A stretch of DNA of 64,000 bases, from contig CM070626.1 of NCBI GenBank assembly GCA_036346255.1, positions 12,734,001-12,798,000 of the forward strand, in the 5' to 3' direction. Below the pieces are notes generated by a model. It saw only the letters and a program-made list of their open reading frames with translations, was not told where the DNA came from and did not search any database. Both the position numbers and the translations under genes were made by a program. This document shows positions 1 through 11,344 of the stretch, one piece after another (positions within the stretch are counted from its first letter, which is position 1; the number at the start of each line of letters is the position of its first letter). Origin of the DNA: Ampelocalamus luodianensis (Eukaryota > Streptophyta > Magnoliopsida > Poales > Poaceae).

Positions 1-854
1 CGGTGTGTGTTATGCATGGGCTATGTGATATGTATAACGGTTTGTAAGCACACTGGGAATGTCAATGTTGAGATGAAATTTCCGAACTGCTTTGTTATGA
101 TTGGTGCTAGCTACACGGTTATATCGTGTGGGTAAAGTGTACAACCTCTGCAGAGTGTTAAATAAACTATTCGAATAGCCGCGTCCCGCAAATATGGACA
201 TGCTCGGTGCTTTCACACGAGGGGTAGTTTTCATAAAATATGGGAATGGGAGCTGTGTGATCTCAATCATATGGCTATGTGAAATAAACTATTTAGTTGT
301 GGTGTCTTTGTGGAAATAACTGTTAGATTAATATTGTCTATTTGTTTTGAATTATGCTTTCAATCTATTAGTCGTATTCAATTGCAAATATTGCTTTTAT
401 GCAAAAGAACCACAGAAGCCTTTTCTTTGGAATAAGCTTGCATCTATACATTGCATTCTCTGGTATGATTTGCGTAGTACGGCTGTGTACTCACGCTTGT
501 TGTAAAACTTGCGCCCAAACCTGCTGTATGGAGGAGTCTCACGCCGCTTCGAGGAGGAGTTCGCTGAAGGCCGATCGTTCGCAAGGTCCGATCCGCTGGT
601 TGCCTGTGGTGAATTGGTGATCTACGCTGGAGTTTTCCGTTCTGCCGCCGCTTTATTTCTTTGTTAGCTCGCGTGGCTTAATAAGTGTAAACTCACCATA
701 AGGTCAAAACCGTTATTTGTTATTCGAACTAATCGCTTACCTTATCTATCGCTTGTGTGGATCGACATTTACTGTGTTAACCACCTGTGCACTAGCGTGA
801 TCCCCGACTAGTGCGATACACGAGGGTTCCAAATCGAAATTCCGGGTCCCGGCA
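1..854 (+). mobile_element. 3' part of 5' LTR, Ty3/gypsy element A
   Basis: This stretch matches about 9,480-10,326 closely, with many one- or two-base indels, so it is the end of the 5' LTR whose partner is the 3' LTR at 7,192-10,326. It is followed by a primer-binding-site-like sequence. Its start lies outside the window. It carries the palindrome cassette at 127-202. Short open frames here are chance frames. Confidence 0.88.
127..202 (+). repeat. LTR palindrome cassette, copy A
   Basis: The order is GGGTAAAGTGTACAAC, the 10-bp palindrome CTCTGCAGAG, the 12-bp palindrome CTATTCGAATAG, then a GTCC...GGAC-like arm, here partly eroded. The same order and spacing recur in four other LTRs of the window. 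It lies about 650 bp before the LTR end. Confidence 0.85.
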
Positions 855-3235
855 TGAGGTGGTATCGAGCTGTGTTGATCAGAGGTCTTGACCTTAGTTA
901 GATTGGCCGTTTTTAGAGAGTCCAAATTATTTTCTAAAAGAAAAATTAACTTGCAAAGTTAATTGATTGCTTAACTTCTTCTATCTCTCTCACCTCAACT
1001 TTTGCTATGATCTCTTCTCTCCCATTTGTTTTAAAGTTGCTCTTACCTGCTCGTCTGTCTCGACAGATGCCTCGCTTCGAGCTATGGTGAGCGACCGAGG
1101 GTATGCCGAGTCGTGGAAGCCGCACATGTGTTCTGAGGTTTTGATCGTCTCGCACGTCGGCAACAATCGGACGGTGAATGGACGAAACCGAGGAGTGATT
1201 TGTCACCGACGATCTACGCCAGAGGAACGATAAGCGAGCCAACCTTCGCACATCTCGTGAGGAAGATCACTTGGCCGAAGGTATCCAGAGTCGCCGCGCT
1301 TGGCCATGCTATGTATCTCGCAACATCTACGCGACGGGAGCTTCAAGACACCGCTTCCGTTACCACCCTGTAGCTGCACTGTGGACTTGCCAAAGACGCT
1401 ACCCGCCCACGTAAGGAGAGAGCAACGCTACGATCAGACACCTCGCCCGATGGGCCAGGCCGCCAGAGGAAGCTTTGGAGAGGACTATCACGAGTTGGAT
1501 CATGTCTATGAAGCCTTGCGAGAGTCAAGAGAAGGTCGCCACTCGCAAGAGATTCTCTACTGACCAAGTCCCCAAGAAGAGGAAGACCCAGGAGGACCTC
1601 AAGAAGATCCAGCAGGAAGGCCCATTGAGCCCGAAGAAGATGCAGAGCCGAGGAGCCACCGAGCTGGGCTTGCACTGAACGCCTCGCCTCCGCCGCACCA
1701 GCCTAGGGCATCGATCAGCTTGCTAAGATGCCGCTCACTCGAAGTCACACCGCCAGAGCGCGCCGCGGTTGTGGAGGCTTTCTCGAGTAGTTGGTCTTAA
1801 TTCCAGCCAAAGCTTAGCGCTGGGCTTAGTGAGTCGCCTTAGGCGGTAGTTTTGTGTGCTTAGGACATTGTTTCTTTTTGTGTGCGAGTATGAGTGCAAA
1901 GGCCCTTAGGCATTTGTTGCAAACCATGCTAAGACCCTAATTAATAAAGGTATTTCATTTGAGTTTCTTGATCTGTGTTTTGTTGGGTTTAACCTACCCC
2001 CGCTTAGTTCTCAACTTATCTTGTGCTTGCTACCTTATCTAACCTATGGAGTCGCGCATGGTTCAAACTCGCGATCACGCAAGTGGTTCCTGTACTCAAA
2101 GACTGGAGGCAATGAGCAACCACCGCAGGAGCGCTCCGCCGCAAGCACCCCAATTGACTTGCAAACTTTGGAGCTTTCATGGCGGCATGCACTCATTGAT
2201 GAATACGATGATGACTCGATGCAAGCCATGCACAACCGAACAATAACAACAACAATCACCAAGATGGAGCCCACCGCCATGGTCACCATGGACCATCCAA
2301 ACTTGCAGAATCCATGAGGACTCGCCCACCCACATTTTCTCGACACGCCTCTCCGTGGAAGCGGATGATTGGCCTGTGGTTATCGAAAGGAAAGCCGATC
2401 ACCCAGCAGGCAACATCGTGAAAAGGTTCAGATGCCACTCACCGATGGAAGGCACCGGCCGAATGGTGGGAGAACTCAGGTCGCTCATGAGACGCCACAG
2501 ATATCACCCGGGAGGAATTTTTCATGCATTTCGCCAAATCATGTGCCGTAAGGCATTATCGACCAAGAAGGATGAGTTCCGCTCTCAAGCAAGGAGCTAT
2601 GTCGTTGTCCGACTACCTCAACAAGTTTTTCAACTAGCTCGCACGCAGCAGTAAGATGTAGCCACGGACAAGGCTCGCTAGAGTCGCTTTGAAGGGACTA
2701 AACACGGATCGCAAGTCGGGCTTGATCGCCCATACTTTCCCGATTTGTGAATTATCAACAAAGCCTTTGTTCTAGAGGACAAACGCAAGGAATGGAGGAT
2801 AATCAGTGAACGCCGATGGCTCAAAGAAGGGAACCATCAATCACAGCAGAGGGCAAGAACAAGTGCAAAGACAGGCCAACAAAGTTTCACCCTGCACTTC
2901 GCTTGAGCACCTACACCAACTTCAACACCCCGTCCCCGCCCGTAACTTCCGCAACTCCTCGCACTCACAACCTCAATCCAGAAGCAACCGAGAACGTATC
3001 AAAGGTCCTCATACGCTGCCGCCACCGGGACATTTTGCCAACCAAAGGTCCACAAAGGGGAACAATCACCCAAGACGCTTCAACCTTGGAGCTACGCCAT
3101 CCAAGACACCAAGACCGCATCAATCAAGGAGCGCCATGTCGCCGGTCAAGCCGAGGAGCACCCCATGCGGATCGAGGCCGTGTCAACCACGCCACCCGAA
3201 GGAGCCCAGAATCACCTGGACGTCAGATCGTAAGT
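855..3235 (+). pseudogene. Decayed leader and gag region, gypsy element A
   Basis: This internal region lies between the PBS and the protease. In a Ty3/gypsy element it should hold an untranslated leader and gag. Only short open frames remain (for example 1,300-1,563 and 2,806-3,255), rich in Arg, Gln, Pro and Lys, as expected of gag remnants, and no clear CCHC zinc knuckle survives. The first 100 bases after the PBS (GGTCTTGACCTTAGTTAGAT) recur after the LTR at 56,005-59,306, so the two elements share a leader. The gag assignment rests on position rather than on a motif. Confidence 0.6.
859..876 (+). other. Degraded primer binding site
   Basis: TGGTATCGAGC lies a few bases after the LTR end. 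It resembles TGGTATCAGAGC, the initiator-tRNA-Met complement used by many plant LTR retrotransposons. The matching position after the LTR at 56,005-59,306 reads TGGTATCAAAAC. Confidence 0.65.
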
Positions 3236-3600
3236 TTTGGTTAACTCAAGACTGATCGCTTTTGTTTGATTCGAGCTTCGATTCATTTGTTTGGGAATGT
3301 TTGCAACCAAAATAAATTGGAAGTTATGCAACTTAAGCATACTCGTTAGTCCAATACCTGGAGCAGAGCTAAGTACTAGAGCGGGATGTTTAGGAGCTAA
3401 GTTACTCATATGGAGTTGAGTTTCTAGCCAACCAATAGTCCTAGATACCCAAACCCTAGATGTCATTCTTGGCATGGATTGGTTATCCAAGCATAAAGTC
3501 AGGCTAGATTGTGGTCGAAGAGCCGTAACAAGAGAGGACGCCAAAGGAAACAAGGTAGAGTTTCTAGCCACCTCTCATTCGTGATGGACATTTGCTAGTA
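3236..3600 (+). pseudogene. Retroviral-type aspartic protease remnant
   Basis: Across several frames the translation contains VILGMDWLSKH (about 3,455-3,495), the C-terminal signature of the gypsy aspartic protease, with protease-like sequence before it. The DSGA active-site region is not readable because of frameshifts. It lies directly upstream of the reverse transcriptase, the normal gypsy order. Single-base indels break the frame. Confidence 0.7.
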
Positions 3601-3832
3601 AACAGCTTGAAGACCCTTCCTTGGAAGAAGTACCAGATGGTCGGTGAATACCCAGATGTGTTTCCGAAGAATTACTGTGAATGCCACCGATCGTGACATT
3701 GAGTTTGTCATCGGCCTAGTGCCGTGGACAAGACCAATTTCAAAGAGACCTTATCGGATGCCAGCCGATGAATTGGTAGAGATGAAGAAGCAAATAGAAG
3801 AACTTCTTGAGAAAGGTTTCGTGAGACCTAGT
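3601..3832 (+). pseudogene. Reverse transcriptase, N-terminal piece
   Basis: The open frame at 3,644-3,832 contains DIEFVIGLVPWTRPISKRPYRMPADELVEMKKQIEELLEKGF in two overlapping stretches, which is the typical start of the Ty3/gypsy RT domain. The reading stops at 3,832 because a hAT-like element is inserted there. The RT resumes at 4,571 after the target duplication. Confidence 0.85.
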
Positions 3833-4570
3833 CAAGGTAGTCAGAGTCGAGATCCTAAGTTGGATCGATTTGCCTCTGAGGATCGAATCAGAGATCGAAT
3901 CGTAGAATCGCGATTCTACGGAATTGTAAAAATACACATATTTAATATCTATACTATAAGTTTGTATGATTCTTATATGGTTTACCACTTACTTATAATC
4001 CAAAAAGGGACAAAGCATTTTTTATCGCACAACCGAAAAGCATAATGGTACTGACATGATAGGTGATATAGTTCTGAACTACAGGAGAACAACCAATGAC
4101 CATGACTAGTTTACTACAATTACATGAGAAATGTTCACAACTTTTGTAAATCAATATCTAATTGCAACACTTGCATATTCCTTAAAAGCAGCTAGACATA
4201 CAGGAATAAAAATAGCTTATCATTATCAATCTCAACATTGTTCATGTCATAATATAGATATTTGTACCAGCATTACCATACTGATATTTATAGTTTCATT
4301 CTCAGAAATTAATATCAATAAATTTTGCTCTAAAACAAAATATGAGCAAACCCGACTCTTAAAATATCAAAAAATTTGCAAAAATGCAATTTTTTGTCCA
4401 AACGACTCTACCATTTAATTTACTCTGCGATTCTACACGATTCTACGATTTGGATCGCGACTCACCACGATTCTACCGATTCGATTCACGGTGCGATTTG
4501 GATCGACAGTAATGTCAGGTTCAGAGAATCGTAAGATTCTAAGAGTAGGATCGCGATTCTAACTACCTTG
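3833..4570. mobile_element. Non-autonomous hAT-like element inside RT
   Basis: The 738-bp insertion begins CAAGGTAGT and ends ACTACCTTG, a 9-bp terminal inverted repeat. Further similarity runs inward through GATCC/GGATC and repeated GATTCTACG blocks. It is flanked by ACCTAGT at 3,826-3,832 and 4,571-4,577, a 7-bp direct repeat close to the 8 bp usual for hAT. Removing it joins the RT sequence. The interior is AT-rich and has no transposase. Confidence 0.75.
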
Positions 4571-4577
4571 ACCTAGT

Positions 4578-5330
4578 TCGTCGCCGTGGGAGCGCCAGAT
4601 TGTTTGTCAAGAAGAAAGATGGAAGCATGAGGATGTGTATTGATTACCGCTCTCTCAACGGTTACCATAAAAACAAGTACCCACTACCCCGGATAGAAGA
4701 TCCGCTTGATCGATGAAAGGAGCCGGATTATTCTTGAAGATCGACCGCGATCGGTTACCACCAACTAAAGATTTGTCCTAAGGATATACCAAGACCGCCT
4801 CTCAACGCGGCACGACATTATGAGTTCTTAGTCATGTCCTTGGTCCGACTAATGCCCCGCTATTTCATGAACATGATGAATAAAGTATTCATGGAATATT
4901 TGGACAAGTTCGTAGTTGTGTTTATTGGATGATATTCTCGTGTACTCCAAGTCGGAGGAAGAACACGCCAACACTTAAGGATAATATTGAAAACTCGTAG
5001 AGCATCGCTTGTATGCCAAGTTCAGTAAGTGTGATTTTGGAAGAAGGAAGTGGATTTCCTTGGTCACGTGATGACAATGAGAGGAGTAGCAATGGACCCC
5101 GTAGTTAAAGCAAGATTACATTGGGAGCAAACCAAGACCGTGACTCGATTCGCAGTTTCTTGGGAATGGCAAAGTTATTACCGCTTTCATCAAGGATTCT
5201 CATCGATTGCTAAGCCCCTTACGCAATTGTTGAAGAAGGAGAAAAAGTTCACTTGGACTCCACTGCGAGGAAAGTTTTCAAGAGTTGAAGAAACGCTTGA
5301 CTTCACCCATACGATTCTCACTGATATTCG
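4578..5330 (+). pseudogene. Reverse transcriptase, main part
   Basis: Across frames the translation gives the RT blocks in order: VKKKDGSMRMCIDYRSLN (4,605-4,660), a YPLPRI block, the catalytic region around 4,915-4,950 with a broken LDDIL, and FLGHV near 5,055. The frame at 5,050-5,436 runs from this point through SIAKPLTQLLKKEKKFTWT into RNase H. Many small deletions disrupt the frame, so no functional enzyme can be made. Confidence 0.88.
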
Positions 5331-5700
5331 CAAGGATTTCGACATCTATTGTGATGCTTCGCGTCAAGGATTAGGATGCGCCCGATGCAAGAAGGAAGAG
5401 TCGCGCTTATGCGTCAAGACGCTTGAGACCTCATGAGGAGAATTACCCTACCATGATCCGGAATTAGCCGCCGTAGTGCATGCTCTAAAGATTTGGCGCA
5501 CATTACCTCATCGGAATCGCTGTGAAGTCTACACGCATCATAAGAGTCCAAGTACATCTTACCGAGTCGATCTGAATATGAGACAAAGAAGATGGTTAGA
5601 ATTGATCAAGGATTATAATCTTGGGATCCACTACCATCCCGAAAAGCCAATGTAGTGGCGTATGCCTGAGTCGTAAGAGTTACCGCAATGCTTTGGAAGT
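5331..5700 (+). pseudogene. RNase H domain remnant
   Basis: FDIYCDASRQGLGC at 5,338-5,382 is the start of the gypsy RNase H domain. RPHEENYP, LAAVVHALKIW and LNMRQRRWLELIKDYNLGIHYHP-type blocks follow in shifting frames. The order and spacing fit a normal RT-RNase H arrangement, broken by single-base deletions. Confidence 0.85.
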
Positions 5701-5929
5701 AAAGGAAAGTTGTCCAACTTTATGAAGAATTTCGAAGCTAAAGCTAGAAGTTGTGTTCAAGGATTTGTAGCCAATTTGAAGTACAATCTACCCTAGAGAA
5801 GAAATTCGTGAAGCACAACCAAAGGATCCCGTGTTGTCGACATCAAGGACAAATGACGTATGGAAATTCAAGGATTTCACCAAAGATGATCAAGACATAC
5901 TGGATTAATGGGCGATTCGTGTACCGGAT

Positions 5930-6880
5930 ATCAATGGTCTTAGACAGTTAATCTTAAAGGAAGCCCATGACTCAAAGTACTAATCCACCCAGGAGTACCA
6001 AGATGTACCAGATGTTAAGACTAAATTTTGGTGGCCAAATTTGAAACGAAGTCGCAGAGTTCGTTGTCTTGTGCGACACCGCCGAAAGTGAAGGCGAACA
6101 CCGAGGCCAGCAGATTATCGCAACCGCGAAGATTCCGAGTGGAAGTGGGAAGAAATCGGATGGATTTCATCACCGGTTTACCTAAGACCCAATCGGTTAC
6201 GATTCGATCCGTAATAGTCGATCGCCTAACCAAGGTCGCCCATTTCTTGCCAAAACCACATACTCCGAGATCGCCGCGGAGTTGTACATGGCCGAATTGT
6301 CGCTTTGTACGGTGCCCAAGAAGATAGTGTCGATCGAGGATCTCGCCACCTCTCGCTTTTGGCAAAGCTTGCATGAAGCATTGGGTACCCATCCAATTTC
6401 AAGATCGCATACCATCCACAGACCGGCGGCGCATCGAAAGAGTCAATCGATATTGGAGGATATGCCGAGAGCTTGTGCTCTAGCAAATGCTACCGCTGGG
6501 ATAAAAGTTTACCGTATGCGAATTTTCGTACAACAATAGTTATCAAGCTAGTCCGCAAATGTCACCATTTGAAGCTAATCGTATGGTCGTGCGTGCGTAA
6601 CCCCGTTGAATTGGTCGAACAACGAACGATCGTTTTGGTCCGCACATTATTCAGAAGCGTAAGAGCAAGTGGCCATGATAAGAGAAAGATTGAAGATAGC
6701 TCACCAGCGTAAGAGCTGCGCCGATAGTCGCGCCGAGATCTCGATTTTGAACCCGAGGATTTCGTTTATCTTCGAGTGACTCGCCGAGGGGTCAAAAGGT
6801 TTCATGCCAAAGGGAAGCTTGCCCTCAGGTATGTTGGTCCGCTCAAGATTTTGGAACGCCGTGGAGAAGTTGTTACAGCT
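5930..6880 (+). pseudogene. Integrase remnant
   Basis: MDFITGLPKTQS (6,160-6,198), VIVDRLTKVAHFLPK (6,210-6,255), ELSLCTVPKKIVS (6,294-6,335) and SRFWQSLHEALGT (6,350-6,390) are integrase core blocks, and the D-D-E region is readable in pieces. An IL-EDM-RAC block follows near 6,450. Frameshifts occur between blocks. The domain follows RNase H, the order that defines Ty3/gypsy rather than copia. Confidence 0.88.
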
Positions 6881-6899
6881 TGAGCTACCGCAATGAAGC

Positions 6900-7155
6900 G
6901 TGAGTGCATGATGTCTTTCATGTCTCGCAGTTGAGGAAGTGTCTTCGTGCCGTAAGATCAAGCCCGCTAGAATCAATGGATTCAAGGAGGATCTTACCTA
7001 CAAGGAGCAACAACAGATTTTGGATGTCGCAGAGCGCCTCCGTAAGCAAGATCGTTAGTTTTTGCAAGGTCCATGGAGCAACCACTCCGAAGGAGAAGCG
7101 ACGTGGGAACGTGAAGAAGAGCCAAAGCCGAAGTTTCCTAACCTTTTCTAGCTAG
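6900..7155 (+). pseudogene. Integrase C-terminal chromodomain-like tail
   Basis: VFHVSQLRKCLR appears at 6,912-6,950. Across frames to 7,150 come a TYKE-QIL block, an ERLRK block and a WSNHSE...ATWERE block. These are typical of the C-terminal chromodomain of plant chromoviruses such as the Tekay lineage. It sits just before the polypurine tract. The lineage call is an inference from motif style and the very long LTRs. Confidence 0.7.
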
Positions 7156-7180
7156 CCCAATCTCGGGTCGAGATTCCTTT

Positions 7181-7189
7181 AAGGGGAGG
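7181..7189 (+). other. Polypurine tract
   Basis: AAGGGGAGG lies directly before the LTR start TGTAACATCCC at 7,192. This is the expected plus-strand priming site. Confidence 0.8.
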
Positions 7190-7907
7190 TTTGTAACATC
7201 CCAATTTTTCGAGCCTTAAAAATCCTTTGAATAGTTAGTAGGGAAAATTCACCATTTGATTTTATTTGATTTTAATTTCAAAAGCTTAATATTGACTTTA
7301 CAATCAAAAACATTTAATGTGAATAATCCCAACATGAACAATAGCCAAAACTATTTTATTTGGGTTCTATGTGCTCGATATATTTTCTAGATTTTTCTAG
7401 AATTTTTCTCGAGTTCATTTGCTATTTTCTATCGCTTATTTGAATTTCTCGTATTTTCTAAAATAGAAAACCTATTAATAATCTCGGCAAAGGCATCGGC
7501 CAAATCCAACCTCCGCCCATTCTTCCCGCCACACCCGGCCCACATGCCACCGCTCGCTGGCTGTTTCACCACCGACATGCGGCCCCGCATGTCGCTCTCT
7601 CTCCCTTTCCTTCAGAGCGCCCGAGCATCTTCCACCGTCCGATCAAGGATGAACGGCTAGATGCGCATAAGGCAACCGAGTTGTCCGAATGTTTCTTTGA
7701 TTGTGGGCCGCTTGATCAAGATCCAACCCGCCGATCGCGAAGTCCGCTTTGCGCCGCGCCAAGCCGCGACGCTGACTCACGCGAGCCGTGTCACCGACGC
7801 AGGGTCCCAGCCTGCCACGCCGCCATCGCCTCCGAGTCGCTTAGGGTTTCCGGCGCCGCGAGAAACCCGCTTTTGGGCGCCGCGCCGTGGACTCTCCCAG
7901 CCTCCGG

Positions 7908-7914
7908 TATAAAG
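7908..7914 (+). promoter_or_regulatory. LTR TATA box
   Basis: TATAAAG in CCGGTATAAAGGAGAGG. Sister LTRs have TATAAAAG at 26,250 and 56,694 in the same context, upstream of a GC-rich leader. Confidence 0.65.
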
Positions 7915-9617
7915 GAGAGGTAGCCCTGTGTCCGCAGACCTCAACCCTAGCCGCCGCCTCGCACAACCCTAGCCGCGCAGAGCCCGAAGATCAATCGCGC
8001 CGCCACCAACTCCGACGAGCTCTTCCGCAGACCGAGTCGCCGAGCCGTGGTTCGCACCGCTGGCATCGCACGAGCTTTCTACCTCCCGTGGCCTTCGCTC
8101 GCCGGAGCGCCACCGAGCGCCGCCGCCGCTGCCCGCCTTCCTCTCCGCCTCTTGCTCGCCGCCGACCACCTCCGCCCCCCGACCACCCGAGTTGCACCTG
8201 AGGTTCGCATAGCGAGCTACACGCCGGCACCACCACCGCCGGATCACCGCTCGCTCGCTGCCGCCGGCTTCGAGCGCCGCCGCGTGTTGTCATCCACGCC
8301 ATCGCCACCTTGCCTCCATGTCGCGACGCCGCCACGTGTCGCGCAGGCGTGGTGTCCACCATCGCCCACGCAGCGCGCGCGCGGTAGTCCACCGGATCTC
8401 GGAACCGAGGCTTGCAGACCGGGCCCACCGTGAGCTGTGTCCCCATACATGGGTCCCACATGTCGATTTTCGCTTAATTCTTTTAATTCCGAAATTCTTC
8501 ACGACGCCAAGATTGCGCAATAATCCGATTTTTCGTTAAGAAATAATTCGGAAATTCCGTAAAATCCAAATTAGGTTTCTTTTAGATTTCCAATCTTCCA
8601 AAGCTCATAACTTTTGCATCCTAACTCCGATTGAGCCCATTCAAATTTCTAAATTTGTCTAAATTCAAGATCTATCTATCTGAGATTTTTATTTAATTTT
8701 TGGAGTTTGTTTTACCTCTGTTATTTATTTGTTTTGTTTGTTTTGTTTCGTTTTATGTAGTAGACGCGATTCGCCGTAAAATTTTGTGGAAGAAGGAGCA
8801 CCCCAAGATCAAGACCAAGACATAGACCTTTCCAAGGCAAGTCATACCTTTGATCATCTTGAACCCAGTTTTCAAATTACGTTGTGTTAAATTATTGCAT
8901 TCTATTTTAATTATTTATTTAAATGCTTTGGGTATAGTTATTATCCCAATTGTTATCACACCTTGGCCTTGTATGTCATAATTCCTTGTCACCCTAGATT
9001 GGTTCGCTTGGTAACATTATAACACCAACGTGGGTTGGTGAGATGCGAGTACAATTGCTTAGCCATGCTACTTAATCATCATCTCGTGAGTCGCAAATAT
9101 TAATTATGACTAAGTGACTATGGAACTTTGTGTAAAACTCGTGTGCTATGTGTTATTACTTCGTGATGGCATGTGTTGCACTAAAACCAACCGGGTGGTA
9201 AAGGATTTAGACCGAGGCAAGTGGTGGAGACGTGTGACATGGTGGACTATGTGATGGGTATGATAACTGTGGCCTAGTTAGAACATGGAAGTCTTGCCTT
9301 GGTCAATTAAGGACTTAACTTTGTGCGCCATTGAATCGAGCCTTCACTGCACGCACCACATGCCCGTATGGGACGGGCCTAACTTAGTGTTATGGATTCT
9401 CGCATTGATGTTCGTGGTAGGTTAGGCTTTGTGATAGGTGGAGGTGTGACTACTTGGTGGTTGCATCACGGAGGATTCGCTGCCCCGCCCAACGTGTGTG
9501 TTATGCCCGGGCTATGTGATATGTATAACGGTTTGTAAGCACACCGGAATGTCAATGTTGGAGATGAAGTTTCAATCGTTTTGTTATGATTGGTGCTAGC
9601 TACACTGGTTATATCGT

Positions 9618-9690
9618 GTGGGTAAAGTGTACAACCTCTGCAGAGTGTTAAATAAACTATTCGAATAGCGCGTCTCATGTCATGGACATG
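9618..9690 (+). repeat. LTR palindrome cassette, copy B
   Basis: CTCTGCAGAG and CTATTCGAATAG are both perfect, followed by a GTC...CATGGAC arm. The cassette lies 636 bp before the LTR end. Confidence 0.85.
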
Positions 9691-10326
9691 CTCTTGCTTT
9701 CACACGAGGGTAGTTTTCATAAAATATGGGAATGGGAGTGTGTGATCTCAATCATATGGCTATGTGAAATAAATCTGTTTAGTTGTGTGTCTTTGTGGAA
9801 ATAATCATAGATTAATATTGTCTATTTGTTTTGAATTATGCTTTCAATCTATTAGTCGTATTCAATTGCAAATATTGCTTTTATGCAAAAGAACCACGAA
9901 GCCTTTTCTTTGGAATAAGCTTGCATCTATACATTGCATTCGTGGTATGATTTGGCAGTACGGTTGTGTACTCACGCTGTTGTAAAACTTGCGCCCAAAC
10001 CTCTGTATGGAGGAGTCACGCCGCTGAGGAGCATTCGTTGAAGGTCGATCGCTCGTTAAGGTCCGATCCCGCTTGGTTGCCGTGGTGAATTGGTGATCTA
10101 CGCTGGAGTTTTCCGCTCCGCCGCCGCTTTATTTCTTTGTTGCCTCGCGTGGCTTAATAAGTGTAAACTCGACCATAAGGTCAAAACCGTTATTTGTTAT
10201 TCAAACTAATCGCTTACCTTATCTATCGCTTGTGTGGATCGACATTTACCGTGTTAACCCTGCGTGTACTAGCGTGATCCTCGACTAGTGCAAGATACGA
10301 GGGTTCCAATCGAAATTGGTCCCACA

Positions 10327-10746
10327 ACCCGACAAAGTCCGCTTGTCTCGTAACACCAACATTTCAGATGTGCCAAAGAACACCAACATTTGCTATTGGA
10401 ACTCGACACCCATTTGCTATTGGAACGACAAAGTCACTTTGTTCTGATAACACCAACATTTCGTATGTGCCAGAAACAACCATGTTTCTCAGTTAGTAAT
10501 ACTCTATTAGATCAATGAGATACAAAAGTGAGTCCAGTGTACAGGGTAGCATGATCATACAAATGTACATGTAACGTAGTTAAGCTCTTAGCACCCAAAC
10601 ACTGGGACAAAATCATGGTTTCTTTCATTCATTCATCATGATTTTTACAAGGTCAGGTATACGACATCAAAATCAAACCGAAAGCCTTATTTACAAGGTC
10701 AGGTTTCTGGCATCAAACTCAAACTCAGAGTACATTTACAAGACTG
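10327..10746. other. Unassigned sequence after the 3' LTR
   Basis: The stretch contains repeats of ACACCAACATTT and CATTTGCTATTGGAAC near 10,350-10,460, then ordinary AT-rich DNA. No gene is seen. It may be the 3' end of the minus-strand transcript unit proposed at 10.75-11.88 kb. Confidence 0.3.
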
Positions 10747-10850
10747 CATACACTCCTTTCCCTCCTGTGCTTCATACCAATTTCGTCAAATTGGCACTCA
10801 TACACTCCTTTCCCTCCTGTGCTTCATACCAATTTCGTCAAATTGGCACT
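10747..10850. repeat. 52-bp tandem duplication
   Basis: Two near-identical copies start with CATACACTCCTTTCCCTCCT at 10,747 and 10,799. Confidence 0.85.
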
Positions 10851-10996
10851 TTGAAAGCATGTCATCTCCCCCGTGGCACTGCACAAAGAAAGATTGTCAT
10901 CTCCCCGCATTTATCATCTTCCTCCTTGTACGTCTTTGAATCAACAACTGCATTGTCATCTCCCTGCATTTACCAATTACACCAATCAACACAAGG

Positions 10997-11125
10997 TCAG
11001 CCATCGAACTCAATTTTCTTTACAACACTACAGACATGTTCATTTGCCATCTCGGGAATTTCCTGTTGTAGCTCATCTAGAATGGCTCCTTGGGCTCCAT
11101 ATCCTAGTTTGGATCTGCCAGCCAT
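10997..11125 (-). CDS. Possible 42-residue small protein, unrecognised
   Basis: On the minus strand an ATG at 11,125 opens 42 codons ending in TGA at 10,997, starting MAGRSKLGYGAQGA and ending KKIEFDG. The composition is soluble and mixed, unlike a chance frame. Upstream on the same strand lie an acceptor-like AACCAG|GT, several donor- and acceptor-like junctions at 11.28-11.34 kb, and a GC-rich exon-like block. It could be the coding exon of a small gene, a captured gene fragment in a transposon, or chance. I do not recognise the protein. Confidence 0.25.
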   Translation of the reverse strand: MAGRSKLGYGAQGAILDELQQEIPEMANEHVCSVVKKIEFDG

Positions 11126-11344
11126 TCTTTTGGCACCTGGTTATTGACAGCATGTGAGACACTTCGATAACATAGCGTCACAGGCAATTAGAGGAGTGAA
11201 TGCAACCAAGTTTACCTATATAGAACAAGCTCAGGAAATTGCAGCAGCTCCCAAGAACAGAGATAATCCACATACCTGCAAACACCTGAGAATAATGAGG
11301 ACCAGCATAAGCACATTCAGCACACAACAAAGAAATACCTTCAA

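Larger units (their letters stand above)
7192..10326 (+). mobile_element. 3' LTR, Ty3/gypsy element A
   Basis: The 3,135-bp LTR runs from TGTAACATCCC to GGTCCCACA. The start is fixed by the polypurine tract and the end by comparison with the 5' LTR end at 854 and with the LTR ending at 59,306. A TATA box lies at 7,908-7,914, about 717 bp in, after a GC-rich stretch with CG-rich open frames that I regard as non-coding leader. The palindrome cassette is at 9,618-9,690. The partner target duplication is outside the window, so ACCCG after the LTR cannot be confirmed. Confidence 0.9.

Noticed and set aside
859..876. tRNA gene
   Set aside because: Only a short tRNA-complementary primer site, with no cloverleaf or A/B boxes.
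7661..8539. Genes in the GC-rich leader of the 3' LTR
   Set aside because: Overlapping frames on both strands just after the LTR TATA box; sister LTRs have the same GC-rich leader without a conserved frame.
10747..10850. Coding repeat within the 169-codon plus-strand frame
   Set aside because: The frame spans a 52-bp tandem duplication, not a multiple of three, and matches no protein; treated as repeat DNA.
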